Assembly (NCBI RefSeq): GCF_022829385.1
Contig: NZ_JAKSXX010000130.1
Location: 28,660 to 92,659, forward strand
Direction: 5' to 3'
DNA: 64,000 bases
Origin: Methylobacterium sp. J-070
GTDB lineage: Bacteria > Pseudomonadota > Alphaproteobacteria > Rhizobiales > Beijerinckiaceae
The position numbers and the translations under genes are program-made. The notes beneath the pieces are model-generated. The model was not told the DNA's origin. It did no database searches and saw only the letters and a program-made list of their open reading frames with translations. Numbering within the stretch: position 1 is the stretch's first letter; every line of letters begins with the position of its first letter. Positions 17,889 through 27,022 of this stretch are shown in pieces.

Positions 17889-19102
17889 CCGCGCCCGCCC
17901 CGCGCAGCGCCGCGGTGATCGGCGGCGGCATCGTCGGCCTGAGCGTCGCCCTGGCGCTGCAGGCCCGCGGCCTGGGGGTGGCCGTATACGATGCGCCGGA
18001 GGCGCGGGCGCCGGCCTCGGCCGGCAATGCCGGGCACATCGCCGTGGAGCAGCACGCGCCGCTCGCCTCCCTGGCGAATCTCCGCACCCTCCCGGGCCGG
18101 TTGATGCGCCTGGGCGGCCCGGTGAGCTTCCCGCCCGCGGCCATCGGCCACTGGCTGCCGTTCGGTCTGCGCCTGCTGCGCGCCGCCGCCCCGGCCCGGT
18201 TCGCCCGCGGGCGGCAGGCGCTCGGGGCGCTGCTGGCCGAGGCGCTCCCGGCCTGGCGCCGTCTCCTCGACGCGGTCGGGGCGCCCGATCTCCTGCGTCC
18301 GCAGGGCAACATCGTCGCGTGGGAGAGCCCGGCGGGGGCCCGGCGCGGCCGCGCGGCCCTGCGCGAGGACGCGAGCCCGCTGGCGCAGTGGCGCGACCTC
18401 ACCGCCGCCGAGGCCGAACTGCTCGACGGGGTCGTCCGCCTGCGCCCGGTCGACGCCGTCTGCATTGCGGGATCGGCCAGCGTCGCCGATCCCGGCGCCG
18501 TGCTGGAGGCCCTGCGCGCGGCGCTCCGCGCCGGCGGCGGGACGCTCGACCGCCGCGCCTGCACGGTGGCGCAGGCGCGGCGTTCCGGGGCCGACGTGAT
18601 CGTGGTGGCGGCCGGGGTCCGCTCGGCGCCGCTCCTGCGCGAACTCGGCCATCGCGCGCCGCTCATCGCGGAGCGCGGCTACCACATCCAGTCGGCCCGC
18701 AGCCGCTGGCCCCCGAGCCTGCCCTCGGTCGTCTTCGCGGAGCGCGCCGTGGTGGCGACGCGGTTCCTCTCGGGCCTGCGGGCGACGAGCATCCTCGAAT
18801 TCACCCATCCCGACGCGCCGCCCGACCCCAGGGCCTGGGCGCGGCTCGCGGCCCATGCCGCGGCCCTCGGCCTGCCGTTCGATGGGCCGCTCGAGACCTG
18901 GGTCGGGTCCCGGCCGACCTTGCCCGACTACCTGCCGGCCATCGGCCGCAGCGCCGCCGACCCGCGGGTCCTCTACGCCTTCGGCCATCAGCATCTCGGC
19001 CTCACCCTCGGTCCGGTGACCGGAGAGATCGTGGCCGCGCTCGCCTGCCGCGAGGCACCGGCGCCGGACCTCGCCCCGTTCTCGGTGGCCCGCTTCGGCT
19101 AA
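17885..19102 (+). CDS. FAD-dependent D-amino acid oxidase/dehydrogenase (probable D-hydroxyproline oxidation)
   Basis: This 405-residue DAO-fold flavoenzyme starts at a GTG overlapping the epimerase stop. The FAD motif is VIGGGIVGLSVALAL (residues 10-24), followed by SAGNAGHIAVEQ, typical of DadA-like dehydrogenases. The C-terminus has VGSRPTLPDYLPAIGR and FGHQHLGLTLGP, the usual FAD-contact segment. Coupling to the epimerase indicates that it oxidises the D-hydroxyproline produced there to a pyrroline carboxylate. The next enzymes (deaminase, semialdehyde dehydrogenase) are not in this window, apart from the DapA vestige. Confidence 0.9.
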   Translation: MTAPAPRSAAVIGGGIVGLSVALALQARGLGVAVYDAPEARAPASAGNAGHIAVEQHAPLASLANLRTLPGRLMRLGGPVSFPPAAIGHWLPFGLRLLRAAAPARFARGRQALGALLAEALPAWRRLLDAVGAPDLLRPQGNIVAWESPAGARRGRAALREDASPLAQWRDLTAAEAELLDGVVRLRPVDAVCIAGSASVADPGAVLEALRAALRAGGGTLDRRACTVAQARRSGADVIVVAAGVRSAPLLRELGHRAPLIAERGYHIQSARSRWPPSLPSVVFAERAVVATRFLSGLRATSILEFTHPDAPPDPRAWARLAAHAAALGLPFDGPLETWVGSRPTLPDYLPAIGRSAADPRVLYAFGHQHLGLTLGPVTGEIVAALACREAPAPDLAPFSVARFG

Positions 19103-19297
19103 AGCGGTCCCGGATGCTGCGCCGACAGGCCCGTCCGGCCCGGTCTCCACCCGGGGCTGATGCATGGACGGCACAGGCCTGGGTGCAGGCGCGTACGCCA
19201 GGGTGACGGCCGAGGTCCGGCTTGGTATAAATCCACCGCGGTCCGGAGGAGCCGCACCGCCATCGCGGGATCCTCTCGGGTATTCAAAAGCTCAACG

Positions 19298-19906
19298 ATG
19301 CCGTTTACCGTCCTGGATCTCGTCGTGCTCGGCATCGTCGCGGTCTCCGCGCTGCTCGCGGCCGTGCGTGGCGTCACCCGCGAGGTGCTGGCGATCGTCG
19401 CCTGGGTGGCGGCCGCCGCCGTCGCCTGGACGCTCTACCCGATGCTGCTTCCCACGGTGAAGCAGCACGTGAGCAGCGACACGGTGGCGCTCGTCGCCTC
19501 CATCGCGGCGATCTTCCTGGGTACCTTGATCGTGGTGTCGATCATCACGGTGAAGATCTCGGACGTCGTCCTCGACTCGCGTATCGGCGCGGTCGACCGT
19601 TCGCTCGGCTTCCTGTTCGGGGCGGCCCGCGGCTTCCTGATCTGCGTCATCGGCTGGGTGTTCCTGTCCTGGCTGGTGCAGGGCAAGGTGCCGGACTGGG
19701 CCGCGCAGGCGCGCTCGCGCCCGATGCTGGAGAAGTCCGGCGATGCCCTGGTGGCCCAGCTCCCCGAGAACCCGGAAGGCTTCCTGAAGCAGTTCAAGAA
19801 GCCCAAGGCCGTCTCGCCGCCCAACGAGGCCGCGGACGCCCCCGCCGAGACCGACCCGGCACCTCAGCGCCGGACCGAGACCGCACCGGCCCCGACGCGA
19901 CGCTGA
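19298..19906 (+). CDS. cvpA: CvpA family membrane protein
   Basis: This 202-residue protein has four predicted membrane helices in the first 160 residues (VLDLVVLGIVAVSALLAAV, EVLAIVAWVAAAAVAW, and two more) and a Pro/Ala/Thr-rich cytoplasmic tail. CvpA was named for colicin V production and is linked to envelope homeostasis. It lies 131 bases upstream of purF, as in many Proteobacteria. The ATG at 19298 follows directly on AACG and begins the first helix; a longer upstream frame is arginine-rich and unlikely. Confidence 0.93.
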   Translation: MPFTVLDLVVLGIVAVSALLAAVRGVTREVLAIVAWVAAAAVAWTLYPMLLPTVKQHVSSDTVALVASIAAIFLGTLIVVSIITVKISDVVLDSRIGAVDRSLGFLFGAARGFLICVIGWVFLSWLVQGKVPDWAAQARSRPMLEKSGDALVAQLPENPEGFLKQFKKPKAVSPPNEAADAPAETDPAPQRRTETAPAPTRR

Positions 19907-20037
19907 TCTGCGGTATTCGCCGTAGGCCGGTTCGAGCGGAACGCCTAGATAGCGGTTCCGGTGACGAACGGATTGCATCCGCGACGACCGGCGCGCCGGC
20001 CCGTCGCCGCCGGGACCCGTGAGGGATCGACCGCAGT

Positions 20038-21507
20038 ATGTCACACGTCGCCAACCCGCAGGCCGATTTCGATCTCGACGGCGACACGCTCCGGGAGGAA
20101 TGCGGCGTCTTCGGCATCTTCGGCCATCCGGAGGCCGCCGCCATCGTGGCGCTCGGCCTGCACGCCCTGCAGCACCGGGGCCAGGAGGCGGCCGGAATCG
20201 TCTCCTTCGACGGGTCGGTGTTCCATTCCGAGCGTCGCCCCGGCCTCGTCGGCGATTCCTTCTCGGACGGCGAGACCATCGCCCGCCTCAAGGGCCGCGC
20301 CGCCATCGGCCACGTGCGCTACTCGACCACGGGCGGGACGATCCTGCGCAACGTCCAGCCCCTCTTCGCCGAGCTCGCCAGCGGCGGCCTGGCGGTCGCC
20401 CATAACGGCAACCTGACCAACGCCCTGTCGATCCGCCGCGACCTCGTGCGCGACGGCGCCATCACCCAGTCGACCTCCGACACCGAGGTGATCCTCCACC
20501 TCGCGGCCCGCTCCCGGAAGCCGCGGATCATCGAGCGCTTCATCGACGCCCTGCAGGCGATCCAGGGCGCCTACGCGATCGTGGCGCTGACCAACAAGAA
20601 GCTGATCGGCGCCCGCGACCCGCTGGGCATCCGCCCGCTCGTGCTCGGCGAACTCGACGGCCGCTACATGCTGGCCTCCGAGACCTGCGCCCTCGACATC
20701 ATCGGCGCCCGCTTCGTGCGCGACATCGAGAACGGCGAGATCGTGGTGATCTCCGAGGAGGGGATCGAATCGATCCGCTTCGCCGACGCCGTGCCGATGC
20801 GGCCCTGCATCTTCGAGTACATCTATTTCGCCCGGCCGGATTCGGTGGTGAACGGCAAGAGCGTCTACGCGGTGCGCAAGGCCATCGGCCGGGAACTCGC
20901 CCGGGAGGCCGCCGCCCCCGCCGACATCGTCGTGCCGGTGCCCGACTCCGGCGTCCCCGCGGCCCTCGGCTTCGCCCAGGAGACCGGCATCCCGTTCGAG
21001 ATGGGGATCATCCGCAACCACTATGTCGGCCGGACCTTCATCCAGCCGACCCAGTCGGTGCGGGAACTCGGCGTGCGGATGAAGCACTCCGCCAACCGCG
21101 CGGCGATCGAGGGCAAGAGCATCGTGCTCGTGGACGACAGCCTCGTGCGCGGCACGACCTCGGTGAAGATCGTCCGGATGATGCGCGAGGCCGGCGCCGC
21201 CGAGGTGCATTTCCGCATTGCCTCGCCGCCGATCACCTACCCGGACTTCTACGGCATCGACACGCCCGAGCGGGAGAAGCTGCTCGCCGCGACCCATGAC
21301 CTCGAAGGCATGCGCAAGTATATCGGCGCGGATTCGCTGGCCTTCCTGTCGATCCCCGGCCTGTACCGGGCGATGGGCGAGGAGGCCCGGGACGCCGCCT
21401 GTCCGCAATACACCGACCATTGCTTCACGGGCGACTACCCGACCGGCCTGACCGATCTCTCGATCGCCGGCCCGAAGCGCTTCGCCATGCTGGCCGAGGC
21501 GGACTGA
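20038..21507 (+). CDS. purF: Amidophosphoribosyltransferase
   Basis: This 489-residue enzyme makes 5-phosphoribosylamine from PRPP and glutamine, the first step of purine synthesis. The glutaminase N-terminal nucleophile is C22 (EECGVFGIFG), exposed after cleavage of a 21-residue propeptide. LQHRGQEAAGI and GHVRYST follow. The phosphoribosyltransferase domain has the PRPP loop IVLVDDSLVRGTTS. The cysteines near the C-terminus (ACPQYTDHCFTGDYPTG) suggest the Fe-S containing Bacillus-type enzyme. Confidence 0.97.
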   Translation: MSHVANPQADFDLDGDTLREECGVFGIFGHPEAAAIVALGLHALQHRGQEAAGIVSFDGSVFHSERRPGLVGDSFSDGETIARLKGRAAIGHVRYSTTGGTILRNVQPLFAELASGGLAVAHNGNLTNALSIRRDLVRDGAITQSTSDTEVILHLAARSRKPRIIERFIDALQAIQGAYAIVALTNKKLIGARDPLGIRPLVLGELDGRYMLASETCALDIIGARFVRDIENGEIVVISEEGIESIRFADAVPMRPCIFEYIYFARPDSVVNGKSVYAVRKAIGRELAREAAAPADIVVPVPDSGVPAALGFAQETGIPFEMGIIRNHYVGRTFIQPTQSVRELGVRMKHSANRAAIEGKSIVLVDDSLVRGTTSVKIVRMMREAGAAEVHFRIASPPITYPDFYGIDTPEREKLLAATHDLEGMRKYIGADSLAFLSIPGLYRAMGEEARDAACPQYTDHCFTGDYPTGLTDLSIAGPKRFAMLAEAD

Positions 21508-21521
21508 CGCGGCCTGGGTTT

Positions 21522-21617
21522 CCAAAGGGCTTGTGCCCTTTGGCCGGGTCTTGGGGCGGAGCCCTTCGGTCCGCGCAGGGTTCCACCCTGCACCCGCAAA
21601 AGGTCACGGACCTTTTG
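21522..21617. repeat. Composite palindromic intergenic repeat, copy 1
   Basis: Three perfect inverted repeats follow purF. They are an 8-bp stem at 21522-21529/21536-21543 (CCAAAGGG), a 4-bp stem at 21554-21557/21561-21564 around GGA, and a 9-bp stem at 21597-21605/21609-21617 (CAAAAGGTC). The order hairpin, GGGTC, GGGCGGAGCCC, GCAGGGTT recurs after the next gene. It may also work as the purF terminator, although no T-run follows. Confidence 0.7.
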
Positions 21618-21667
21618 AAACCGGGATTTCTCGACCCTTCGCGTGAAAATGCGCTAGGTCCCCGTCC

Positions 21668-22417
21668 ATGGCTGAGTCTCAGAGACCCCTGGAAGGCCGC
21701 GTCGCGGTCGTCACCGGCGCATCCCGCGGCATCGGGCGCGCCGCCGCCCTGGCGCTCGCCGGGGCCGGCGCCCACGTGATCGCGGTGGCCCGCACGGTCG
21801 GGGCCCTGGAGGAGCTGGACGACGCCGTCCGGGCGGCCGGCTCCAGCGCCACCCTGGTGCCCTTCGATCTCGCGGATTACGACGCGATCGACCGGCTCGG
21901 CGCCGCGATCAACGCGCGCTGGAAACGCCTCGACATCCTGGTCGGCAATGCCGGCATCCTCGGCGCGCTCATGCCGATCGGCCACATCACCCCGAAGGTC
22001 TGGGGGCAGGTGATGGACGTGAACGTCACCGCCAACTGGCGGCTGATCCGCTCGCTGGATCCCCTTCTGCGCATGTCCGATGCCGGCCGGGCGATCTTCG
22101 TCTCCTCGGGGGCGGCCTCGAAATGCCGGGCCTATTGGGGACCCTACGCGGTCTCGAAGGCGGCCCTCGAAGCGCTGGTGCGCACCTACGCGGCCGAGAA
22201 CGAGACCACCGCCATCCGGGCGATGCTGCTCAACCCCGGCCCGCTGCGGACCGGCATGCGCCGCTCGGCCATGCCGGGCGAGGACCCCGAGACCCTCAGG
22301 ACGCCCGAGGATCTCGCCCCCCACTTCGTGCGGCTCGCCGCCCCGGACTGGACCGAGACCGGCAAGCTCTACGATTTCCCCACCGACCGGGTGCTGAGCT
22401 TCCGCACGCCTGAGTGA
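21668..22417 (+). CDS. Short-chain dehydrogenase/reductase
   Basis: This 249-residue NAD(P)H-dependent oxidoreductase has TGASRGIG (16-23), VGNAGILG, the serine of FVSSGAAS and the YAVSK catalytic Tyr/Lys. It ends at the standard SDR length. An SDR directly downstream of purF is a common Rhizobiales arrangement, but its substrate is unknown. The gene is bracketed by two related palindromic repeats, so it may be transcribed as a separate unit. Confidence 0.92.
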   Translation: MAESQRPLEGRVAVVTGASRGIGRAAALALAGAGAHVIAVARTVGALEELDDAVRAAGSSATLVPFDLADYDAIDRLGAAINARWKRLDILVGNAGILGALMPIGHITPKVWGQVMDVNVTANWRLIRSLDPLLRMSDAGRAIFVSSGAASKCRAYWGPYAVSKAALEALVRTYAAENETTAIRAMLLNPGPLRTGMRRSAMPGEDPETLRTPEDLAPHFVRLAAPDWTETGKLYDFPTDRVLSFRTPE

Positions 22418-22423
22418 AGGGGT

Positions 22424-22462
22424 CCGGGGCCTGCGGCCCCGGCGGGTCGCGGGCGGAGCCCG
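22424..22462. repeat. Composite palindromic intergenic repeat, copy 2
   Basis: A 7-bp perfect stem (22424-22430/22436-22442, CCGGGGC) and a 5-bp stem (22450-22454/22458-22462, CGGGC around GGA) are followed by GCAGGGTT. The second stem and its flanks match copy 1 at 21522-21617. Confidence 0.6.
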
Positions 22463-22481
22463 CAGGGTTTTAGGGTTCACG

Positions 22482-22892
22482 ATGATCGACGTCCGCTGCA
22501 TCTGCGCGATCGGCCTGCGCGGCCAGCTCGGCCTGAACGGCCATCTGCCCTGGGAGGGCAACACCGACCCGCTGTTCGTCGAGGACGTGACGCGGTTCTT
22601 CGCGCTGACCATGGGCCACGTGCTGATCGCCGGGCCGAAGACCGTGGCCTCGGTCCCCGAATTCGCCTTCAAGGACCGCACCATCGACGTGATCCGCAGC
22701 CACGAGGATCCGGAAGCGGTGCTCAAGCGCTACCCGGGCCGGCGGATCTTCGTGGGCGGCGGCATCGCGGTGTGGAACGTCTACGCCCGGTACATCCAGA
22801 ACTGGGACATCACCCGCCTGCCCTACGACGGCGAGGCCGACCGCTGGTTCGACCCGGCGTGGCTGGTGGGCGGGGCGCTGCGGGCGGGCTGA
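22482..22892 (+). CDS. Dihydrofolate reductase family protein, short form
   Basis: This 136-residue protein shows the DHFR pattern GLNGHLPW (Met20 loop and PW), a catalytic-position Asp at D35 (VEDVTRFF), VLIAGPKT in place of the usual IMGRKT, and FVGGGIAVWN near the end. It should reduce dihydrofolate with NADPH, or act as a related reductase. It is some 25-30 residues shorter than typical DHFR because the C-terminal strand region is cut down. The changed GPKT motif leaves its substrate uncertain. Confidence 0.8.
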   Translation: MIDVRCICAIGLRGQLGLNGHLPWEGNTDPLFVEDVTRFFALTMGHVLIAGPKTVASVPEFAFKDRTIDVIRSHEDPEAVLKRYPGRRIFVGGGIAVWNVYARYIQNWDITRLPYDGEADRWFDPAWLVGGALRAG

Positions 22893-22932
22893 GCGGCTGG
22901 ACAGAGCGCCGGTGCGCTTCCTATCATCCGGT

Positions 22933-23178
22933 ATGAGCGAGCACAGCGTCCAGGACGCGGAGCGAAACCTCACCGGCCTGATCGACCGCGCGCTCGCGGG
23001 CGAGGGTGTCGTGATCACGCGCGACGGGCAACCGGTAGCGACGCTGAACCCGATCCGCAGGTCCGGACGCCCGGTCACGGCCGCGGATCTGGACTGGCTC
23101 GCCCTGTGGCGCGTGCCGGTGCGGGCGCCAGCGCAGCATGCCGGGCAACTGGTCAGCACCCTTCGCGACGAGTGGTGA
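22933..23178 (+). CDS. Type II antitoxin, Phd/YefM family
   Basis: This 81-residue protein begins MSEHSVQDAERNLTGLIDRA and has VVITRDGQPVATLNP, the standard Phd/YefM N-terminal DNA-binding fold. The C-terminal part (DLDWLALWRVPVRAP) would wrap the toxin. It overlaps the downstream toxin start by four bases (GTGA), as expected for a toxin-antitoxin pair. An upstream in-frame start at 22912 is possible but less likely. Its partner is frameshifted. Confidence 0.88.
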   Translation: MSEHSVQDAERNLTGLIDRALAGEGVVITRDGQPVATLNPIRRSGRPVTAADLDWLALWRVPVRAPAQHAGQLVSTLRDEW

Positions 23179-23596
23179 GGACCTACCGCGACGCCAGCGT
23201 CCTGGTCGCCCTGTTGACGGACGACCCGTTGACGGCGCGCGCCGACGCGCTCTTCCGGGCTCGGCGCCGATCCCGATCGTCAGCGACTTCGCCCGGGCGG
23301 AATTCGCCTCGGCCCTCGGGCGGCGGGTGCGGACCAAGGAGATCGCTGCCGAACGCGCGAAGCAAGCCTTCAGCGATCGCGACCGCCGGACCGAAGCGGT
23401 CGCCGAGCGTGTCGATCTCGGATCGTCGGATGTCGCCGACTCTGCCGGCTTCCTGCGTCGGCTCGACATCGCGCTCCGAACGCCCGACGCCATCAATATT
23501 GCCCTCTGCCGGCGGGTTTCGGCGACAGTGGCACCCTTCGACGACAAGATGGCGGCTGTCGCGCGCACTCTCGGTGTTCCGGTCCTATCCGGGTAG
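23175..23596 (+). pseudogene. VapC-type PIN-domain toxin with a single-base frameshift
   Basis: The frame opens at GTG 23175 with VRTYRDASVLVALLTDD, a PIN-domain N-terminus. The rest of the domain (PIPIVSDFARAEFASALG onward to TLGVPVLSG) continues in the +1-shifted frame from about 23265. One missing G in the run near 23264-23268 would rejoin them. All four PIN acidic residues survive across the two frames (RDAS, ARAEF, RTPDA, PFDDK). The break is therefore recent, or a sequencing or assembly error. If real, the antitoxin is an orphan. Confidence 0.85.
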
Positions 23597-23665
23597 GTCG
23601 AAGCGCCGCCGTCGAAACAGCTCGCGCCACGTCTATCTCTAGGTCTTGCCCCGTCGGAGACGCAG

Positions 23666-24784
23666 ATGAGCGCCCATAGCTACCGCTTCGGCATCGAGGA
23701 GGAGTACTTCCTCGCCGATGCCGAGACCCGCGGCACGCCCCGGGGCGACTTGGCCGGCTTCCACGCCCGGGTGAAGGCGGAACTGCCCGAGACCGGGCGC
23801 GAGCTGGTGGCCGCGCAGGTCGAAGTCTGCACGCCCCCGCTCGCCGACGCGCAGGCCGCCCGGGACAATCTCGGCGGCCAGAGGGCGAAACTCGCCGGCA
23901 TCGCGGCCGAGAACGGCCTGAGCCTGCTCGCCTGCGGCACCCACCCGCTCGCCCGCTGGTCGCGCCAGACCGCCACCGACGGCGCGCGCTATCAGGGCAT
24001 CCTGTCCGATGTCGGCATCGCGGCCCGGCGGGCGCTGATCTGCGGCATGCACGTCCATGTCGAGGTGCCGGAGCCCGACGCGCGGGTCGACCTGATGAAC
24101 CGGCTGCTGCCGTTCCAGCCGCTGCTGCTGGCGCTCTCCGCCTCCTCGCCGTTCTGGCAGGGCGAGGCGACGGGCTTGCGGGCCTACCGGCTCAGCGTCT
24201 TTGGGGAATTGCCCCGGACCGGCCTGCCGGAGCTCTTCGCCGATGCCGCCGCGCACGCGCGGTTCGTCGACATCATGACCCGCTCGGGCGCCATCGCGGA
24301 TGCGAGCTTCCTGTGGTGGTCCCTGCGCCCGTCGATCAAGTTCCCGACCCTGGAGCTGCGCATCGCCGATGCCTGCACCCGGCTCGACGACACCCTCTGC
24401 ATCGCCGCCCTGTACCGCTGCCTCGTGCGCCTGTGCGTGCGCCGGCCGGATCTCCATGCCGGGCTCACCAGCGTGTCGCGGGCGCTGGCCTCCGAGAATC
24501 TGTGGCGGGCCCAGCACGGCGGCGTGCGCGCGACCCTGATCGACGAGGCCAGGGCCGAGGCGGTTCCGCTGCCCGAGGTGCTGGAGGCGGTGCTCGCCCT
24601 GGTGGAGGAGGACGCGGCGGCGCTCGGCTGCACCGTCGAGGTCGCCCGCGCCCGGGCGATCGTCGCGGACGGCACCAGCGCGGACGGGCAGGTCGGGGCC
24701 TACGAGGCGGCGCTCACCGAAGGAAAGGACGAGCGCGCCGCCCTGGCGGCGGCCGTGGACTGGATCGCCGCGGCGGCCCGCTGA
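23666..24784 (+). CDS. YbdK-type carboxylate-amine ligase (GCS2 family)
   Basis: This 372-residue protein belongs to the glutamate-cysteine ligase 2 family (YbdK). It has the opening YRFGIEEEYFLAD, the ICGMHVHVEV metal and substrate segment, and WWSLRPSIKFPTLELRIADA. YbdK has weak glutamate-cysteine ligase activity in vitro and its natural substrate is unknown. The length fits the family (about 370). The neighbouring toxin-antitoxin and der genes give no functional hint. Confidence 0.92.
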   Translation: MSAHSYRFGIEEEYFLADAETRGTPRGDLAGFHARVKAELPETGRELVAAQVEVCTPPLADAQAARDNLGGQRAKLAGIAAENGLSLLACGTHPLARWSRQTATDGARYQGILSDVGIAARRALICGMHVHVEVPEPDARVDLMNRLLPFQPLLLALSASSPFWQGEATGLRAYRLSVFGELPRTGLPELFADAAAHARFVDIMTRSGAIADASFLWWSLRPSIKFPTLELRIADACTRLDDTLCIAALYRCLVRLCVRRPDLHAGLTSVSRALASENLWRAQHGGVRATLIDEARAEAVPLPEVLEAVLALVEEDAAALGCTVEVARARAIVADGTSADGQVGAYEAALTEGKDERAALAAAVDWIAAAAR

Positions 24785-24824
24785 CGGAGAGAGGCCGCCG
24801 CGCGGCCTGCGCCGGTGAGCCGCC

Positions 24825-26174
24825 TCAGCCCTTGTCGAACGGGTTCTGCGAGGTCCGGAGCGACAGGCGGATCGGCGTGCCCGGCAGCTCGAACGCCTCG
24901 CGCAGGCCGTTCACGAGGTAGCGGGTGTAGGATTTCGGCAGGGCGTTGAGCTGGTTGCCGAACAGCGCGAAATGCGGCGGCCGGCTCTTCACCTGCGTGG
25001 CGTAGCGGATCTTGATCCGCCGGCCCGACACCGCCGGGGGCGGGTTGCGCGAGGTCGCCTCGTTCAGCCAGTCGTTGATGCGCGAGGTCGAGATCCGCGT
25101 GTCCCAGACCTCCGCCGCCTGCACCACCGCCTGCATCAGCTTGTCGACGCCGTCGCCGGCCAGTCCCGAGAGCGGCACCACCGCGACGCCGCGCACCTGC
25201 GGCAGCAGCCGGGTGCAATCCTCGCGCAGCTGCTTGAGCAGGCCGGGCTGGTCGGCGACCAAGTCCCATTTGTTGAGGCCGATCACCAGGGAACGGCCCT
25301 CGCTCTCCACGAGGTCGACGATGGTGAGGTCCTGCTTCTCGAACGGGATCGTCGCATCGAGGAGCACCACCACCACCTCGGCGAAGCGCACGGCGCGCAG
25401 GCCGTCCGAGACCGCGAGCTTCTCGAGCTTGTCGTCGATCCGGGCGCGCCGGCGCATCCCGGCGGTGTCGTGCAGCTTGATCCGCCGCCCGCGCCATTCC
25501 CAGTCCAGGGAGATCGAATCGCGGGTGATGCCGGCCTCGGGGCCGACGAGCAGCCGATCCTCGCCGAGCATGCGGTTGATCAGGGTCGACTTGCCGGCAT
25601 TCGGGCGACCCACGATGGCGACCTTCAGGGGGCGGGTGCCGGGGGCGTCCTCGTCCTCCTCCGCGTCGTCGTCGCGCGGGGGCAGGGCGCCCTTGAGCGC
25701 CTCGTGCAGCTCGCCCAGGCCCTCGCCGTGCTCGGCCGAGAACGGGATCGGGTCGCCGAGCCCGAGGGTGAAGGCCTCGTAGGCGCCCGCGAGGCCCGTG
25801 CCGCCCTCGGCCTTGTTGGCAATCAGGATCACCGGGCAGCCGGACCGGCGCACCAGTTCGGCGAAGGGCTGGTCGGCCGGCAGCACGCCGGCCCGGGCGT
25901 CGATCACGAACAGCACCACGTCGGCGGCGAGGATCGCCGCCTCGGTCTGCATCCGCATCCGGCCGGTGAGGGTCGCGGCGTCCGCCTCTTCGAGGCCGGC
26001 GGTGTCGATCACCCGGAACTGGAGGCCGCCGAACGCGACGTCGCCCTCGCGCCGGTCGCGGGTGACGCCCGGGCGATCGTCCACGAGCGCGAGCTTCTTG
26101 CCCACGAGGCGGTTGAACAGGGTCGACTTGCCGACGTTCGGCCGTCCGACGATCGCGACGGTCGGCATGTCCAT
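24825..26174 (-). CDS. der: Ribosome assembly GTPase Der (EngA)
   Basis: This 449-residue protein has two tandem G domains, each with a Walker A ([12 protein letters not shown] and [12 protein letters not shown]). The matching NKAEG and NKWDL G4 motifs are present. A C-terminal KH-like domain ends in a short lysine-containing tail. An acidic linker ([12 protein letters not shown]) separates the G domains. It matures the 50S ribosomal subunit. It is the third gene of a minus-strand group nnrU-TPR-der, with 29 bases to the TPR gene. Confidence 0.97.
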   Translation of the reverse strand: MDMPTVAIVGRPNVGKSTLFNRLVGKKLALVDDRPGVTRDRREGDVAFGGLQFRVIDTAGLEEADAATLTGRMRMQTEAAILAADVVLFVIDARAGVLPADQPFAELVRRSGCPVILIANKAEGGTGLAGAYEAFTLGLGDPIPFSAEHGEGLGELHEALKGALPPRDDDAEEDEDAPGTRPLKVAIVGRPNAGKSTLINRMLGEDRLLVGPEAGITRDSISLDWEWRGRRIKLHDTAGMRRRARIDDKLEKLAVSDGLRAVRFAEVVVVLLDATIPFEKQDLTIVDLVESEGRSLVIGLNKWDLVADQPGLLKQLREDCTRLLPQVRGVAVVPLSGLAGDGVDKLMQAVVQAAEVWDTRISTSRINDWLNEATSRNPPPAVSGRRIKIRYATQVKSRPPHFALFGNQLNALPKSYTRYLVNGLREAFELPGTPIRLSLRTSQNPFDKG

Positions 26175-26203
26175 GGTCGTTCTCTAAACGGTTCGTACAG
26201 GGA

Positions 26204-26914
26204 TCAACGCGTGATCGGCGGAGGTGGAGCCGCGGGCTCCGGCTTGGCCTCGGTCACCGTGACGGGGCCCCCCGCGACGATCGCCGCGTAGACCTCGATG
26301 CGCTCGCGCAGGTTCCGCGGGGTGTCGGGATCGGCCACGATCTGGTCGAACCAGCGCCCGGCCTCCTCGTAATCGCCCTTCTTCAGGGCGGCGAGCCCCA
26401 GCATCTCGCGGGCGGTGTGACGGAACGGCGTGCCGGCGGCCAGGCCCTGCAGGTTGGCGAGCGCCGGGTCCGGGTTCGGTCCGTCGAGGCGCAGCAGCGC
26501 GGCGCGCAGGCGCGCGAGGTCGCGCAGGCCGTCGCCGAGGCTGGTGTCGCCGGCGAGCGTGTCGAACGCCGCCGCACCCGCGGCCGGGTCGCGCTTGCTG
26601 GCCTCGGCGGCCGCGCGGAACCGCGCGAGCAGACGGTAGCCCGCCGGGCCCTGGGCCTCCAGGGCATCGAAGGCCTTGTCGGCCTCCGCGACCTTGCCGT
26701 CGCGGGCGAGCCGGTTGGCGTCGTCGAACTGCACCGAGGCTGTCTCGGCGGCCACGCGCTGCTGGTTCTGCCAGTAGCGCCAGCCCGCGACGCCCGCCAC
26801 GAGGAGCACGGCGAGCGCGATGATCATGCCGCTGTAGCGCTTCCAGATCTGGAGGATCCGGTCGCGGCGGTAATCCTCGTCGACCTCGCGGAGGAACTCG
26901 TTGTTCTCGGCCAT
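26204..26914 (-). CDS. Single-pass membrane TPR protein (YfgM-like)
   Basis: This 236-residue protein has an N-terminal charged segment, one transmembrane helix (MIIALAVLLVAGVAGWRYW) and periplasmic tetratricopeptide-like helices, matching the YfgM/TPR_21 family associated with the Sec translocon. It lies directly upstream of der, a position conserved in many Proteobacteria. An upstream GTG at 26932 is possible. I prefer the ATG at 26914, after GGGGA. The protein ends in a Pro-rich tail. Confidence 0.88.
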   Translation of the reverse strand: MAENNEFLREVDEDYRRDRILQIWKRYSGMIIALAVLLVAGVAGWRYWQNQQRVAAETASVQFDDANRLARDGKVAEADKAFDALEAQGPAGYRLLARFRAAAEASKRDPAAGAAAFDTLAGDTSLGDGLRDLARLRAALLRLDGPNPDPALANLQGLAAGTPFRHTAREMLGLAALKKGDYEEAGRWFDQIVADPDTPRNLRERIEVYAAIVAGGPVTVTEAKPEPAAPPPPITR

Positions 26915-27022
26915 CGTCCCCAGGTCCGCCACTGCCGGCGGACCGCCTCGTACCCCAATCGAGCCCCGCGCCTAACACACGGGCGCGGGGTTGGCGACAG
27001 GAGTCGCATCAGCGCATGCCGG

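Noticed and set aside
24788..24810. AGGCCGC/GCGGCCT hairpin between ybdK-like and der genes as a terminator
   Set aside because: The stem is perfect but short, and there is no T-run on either strand.
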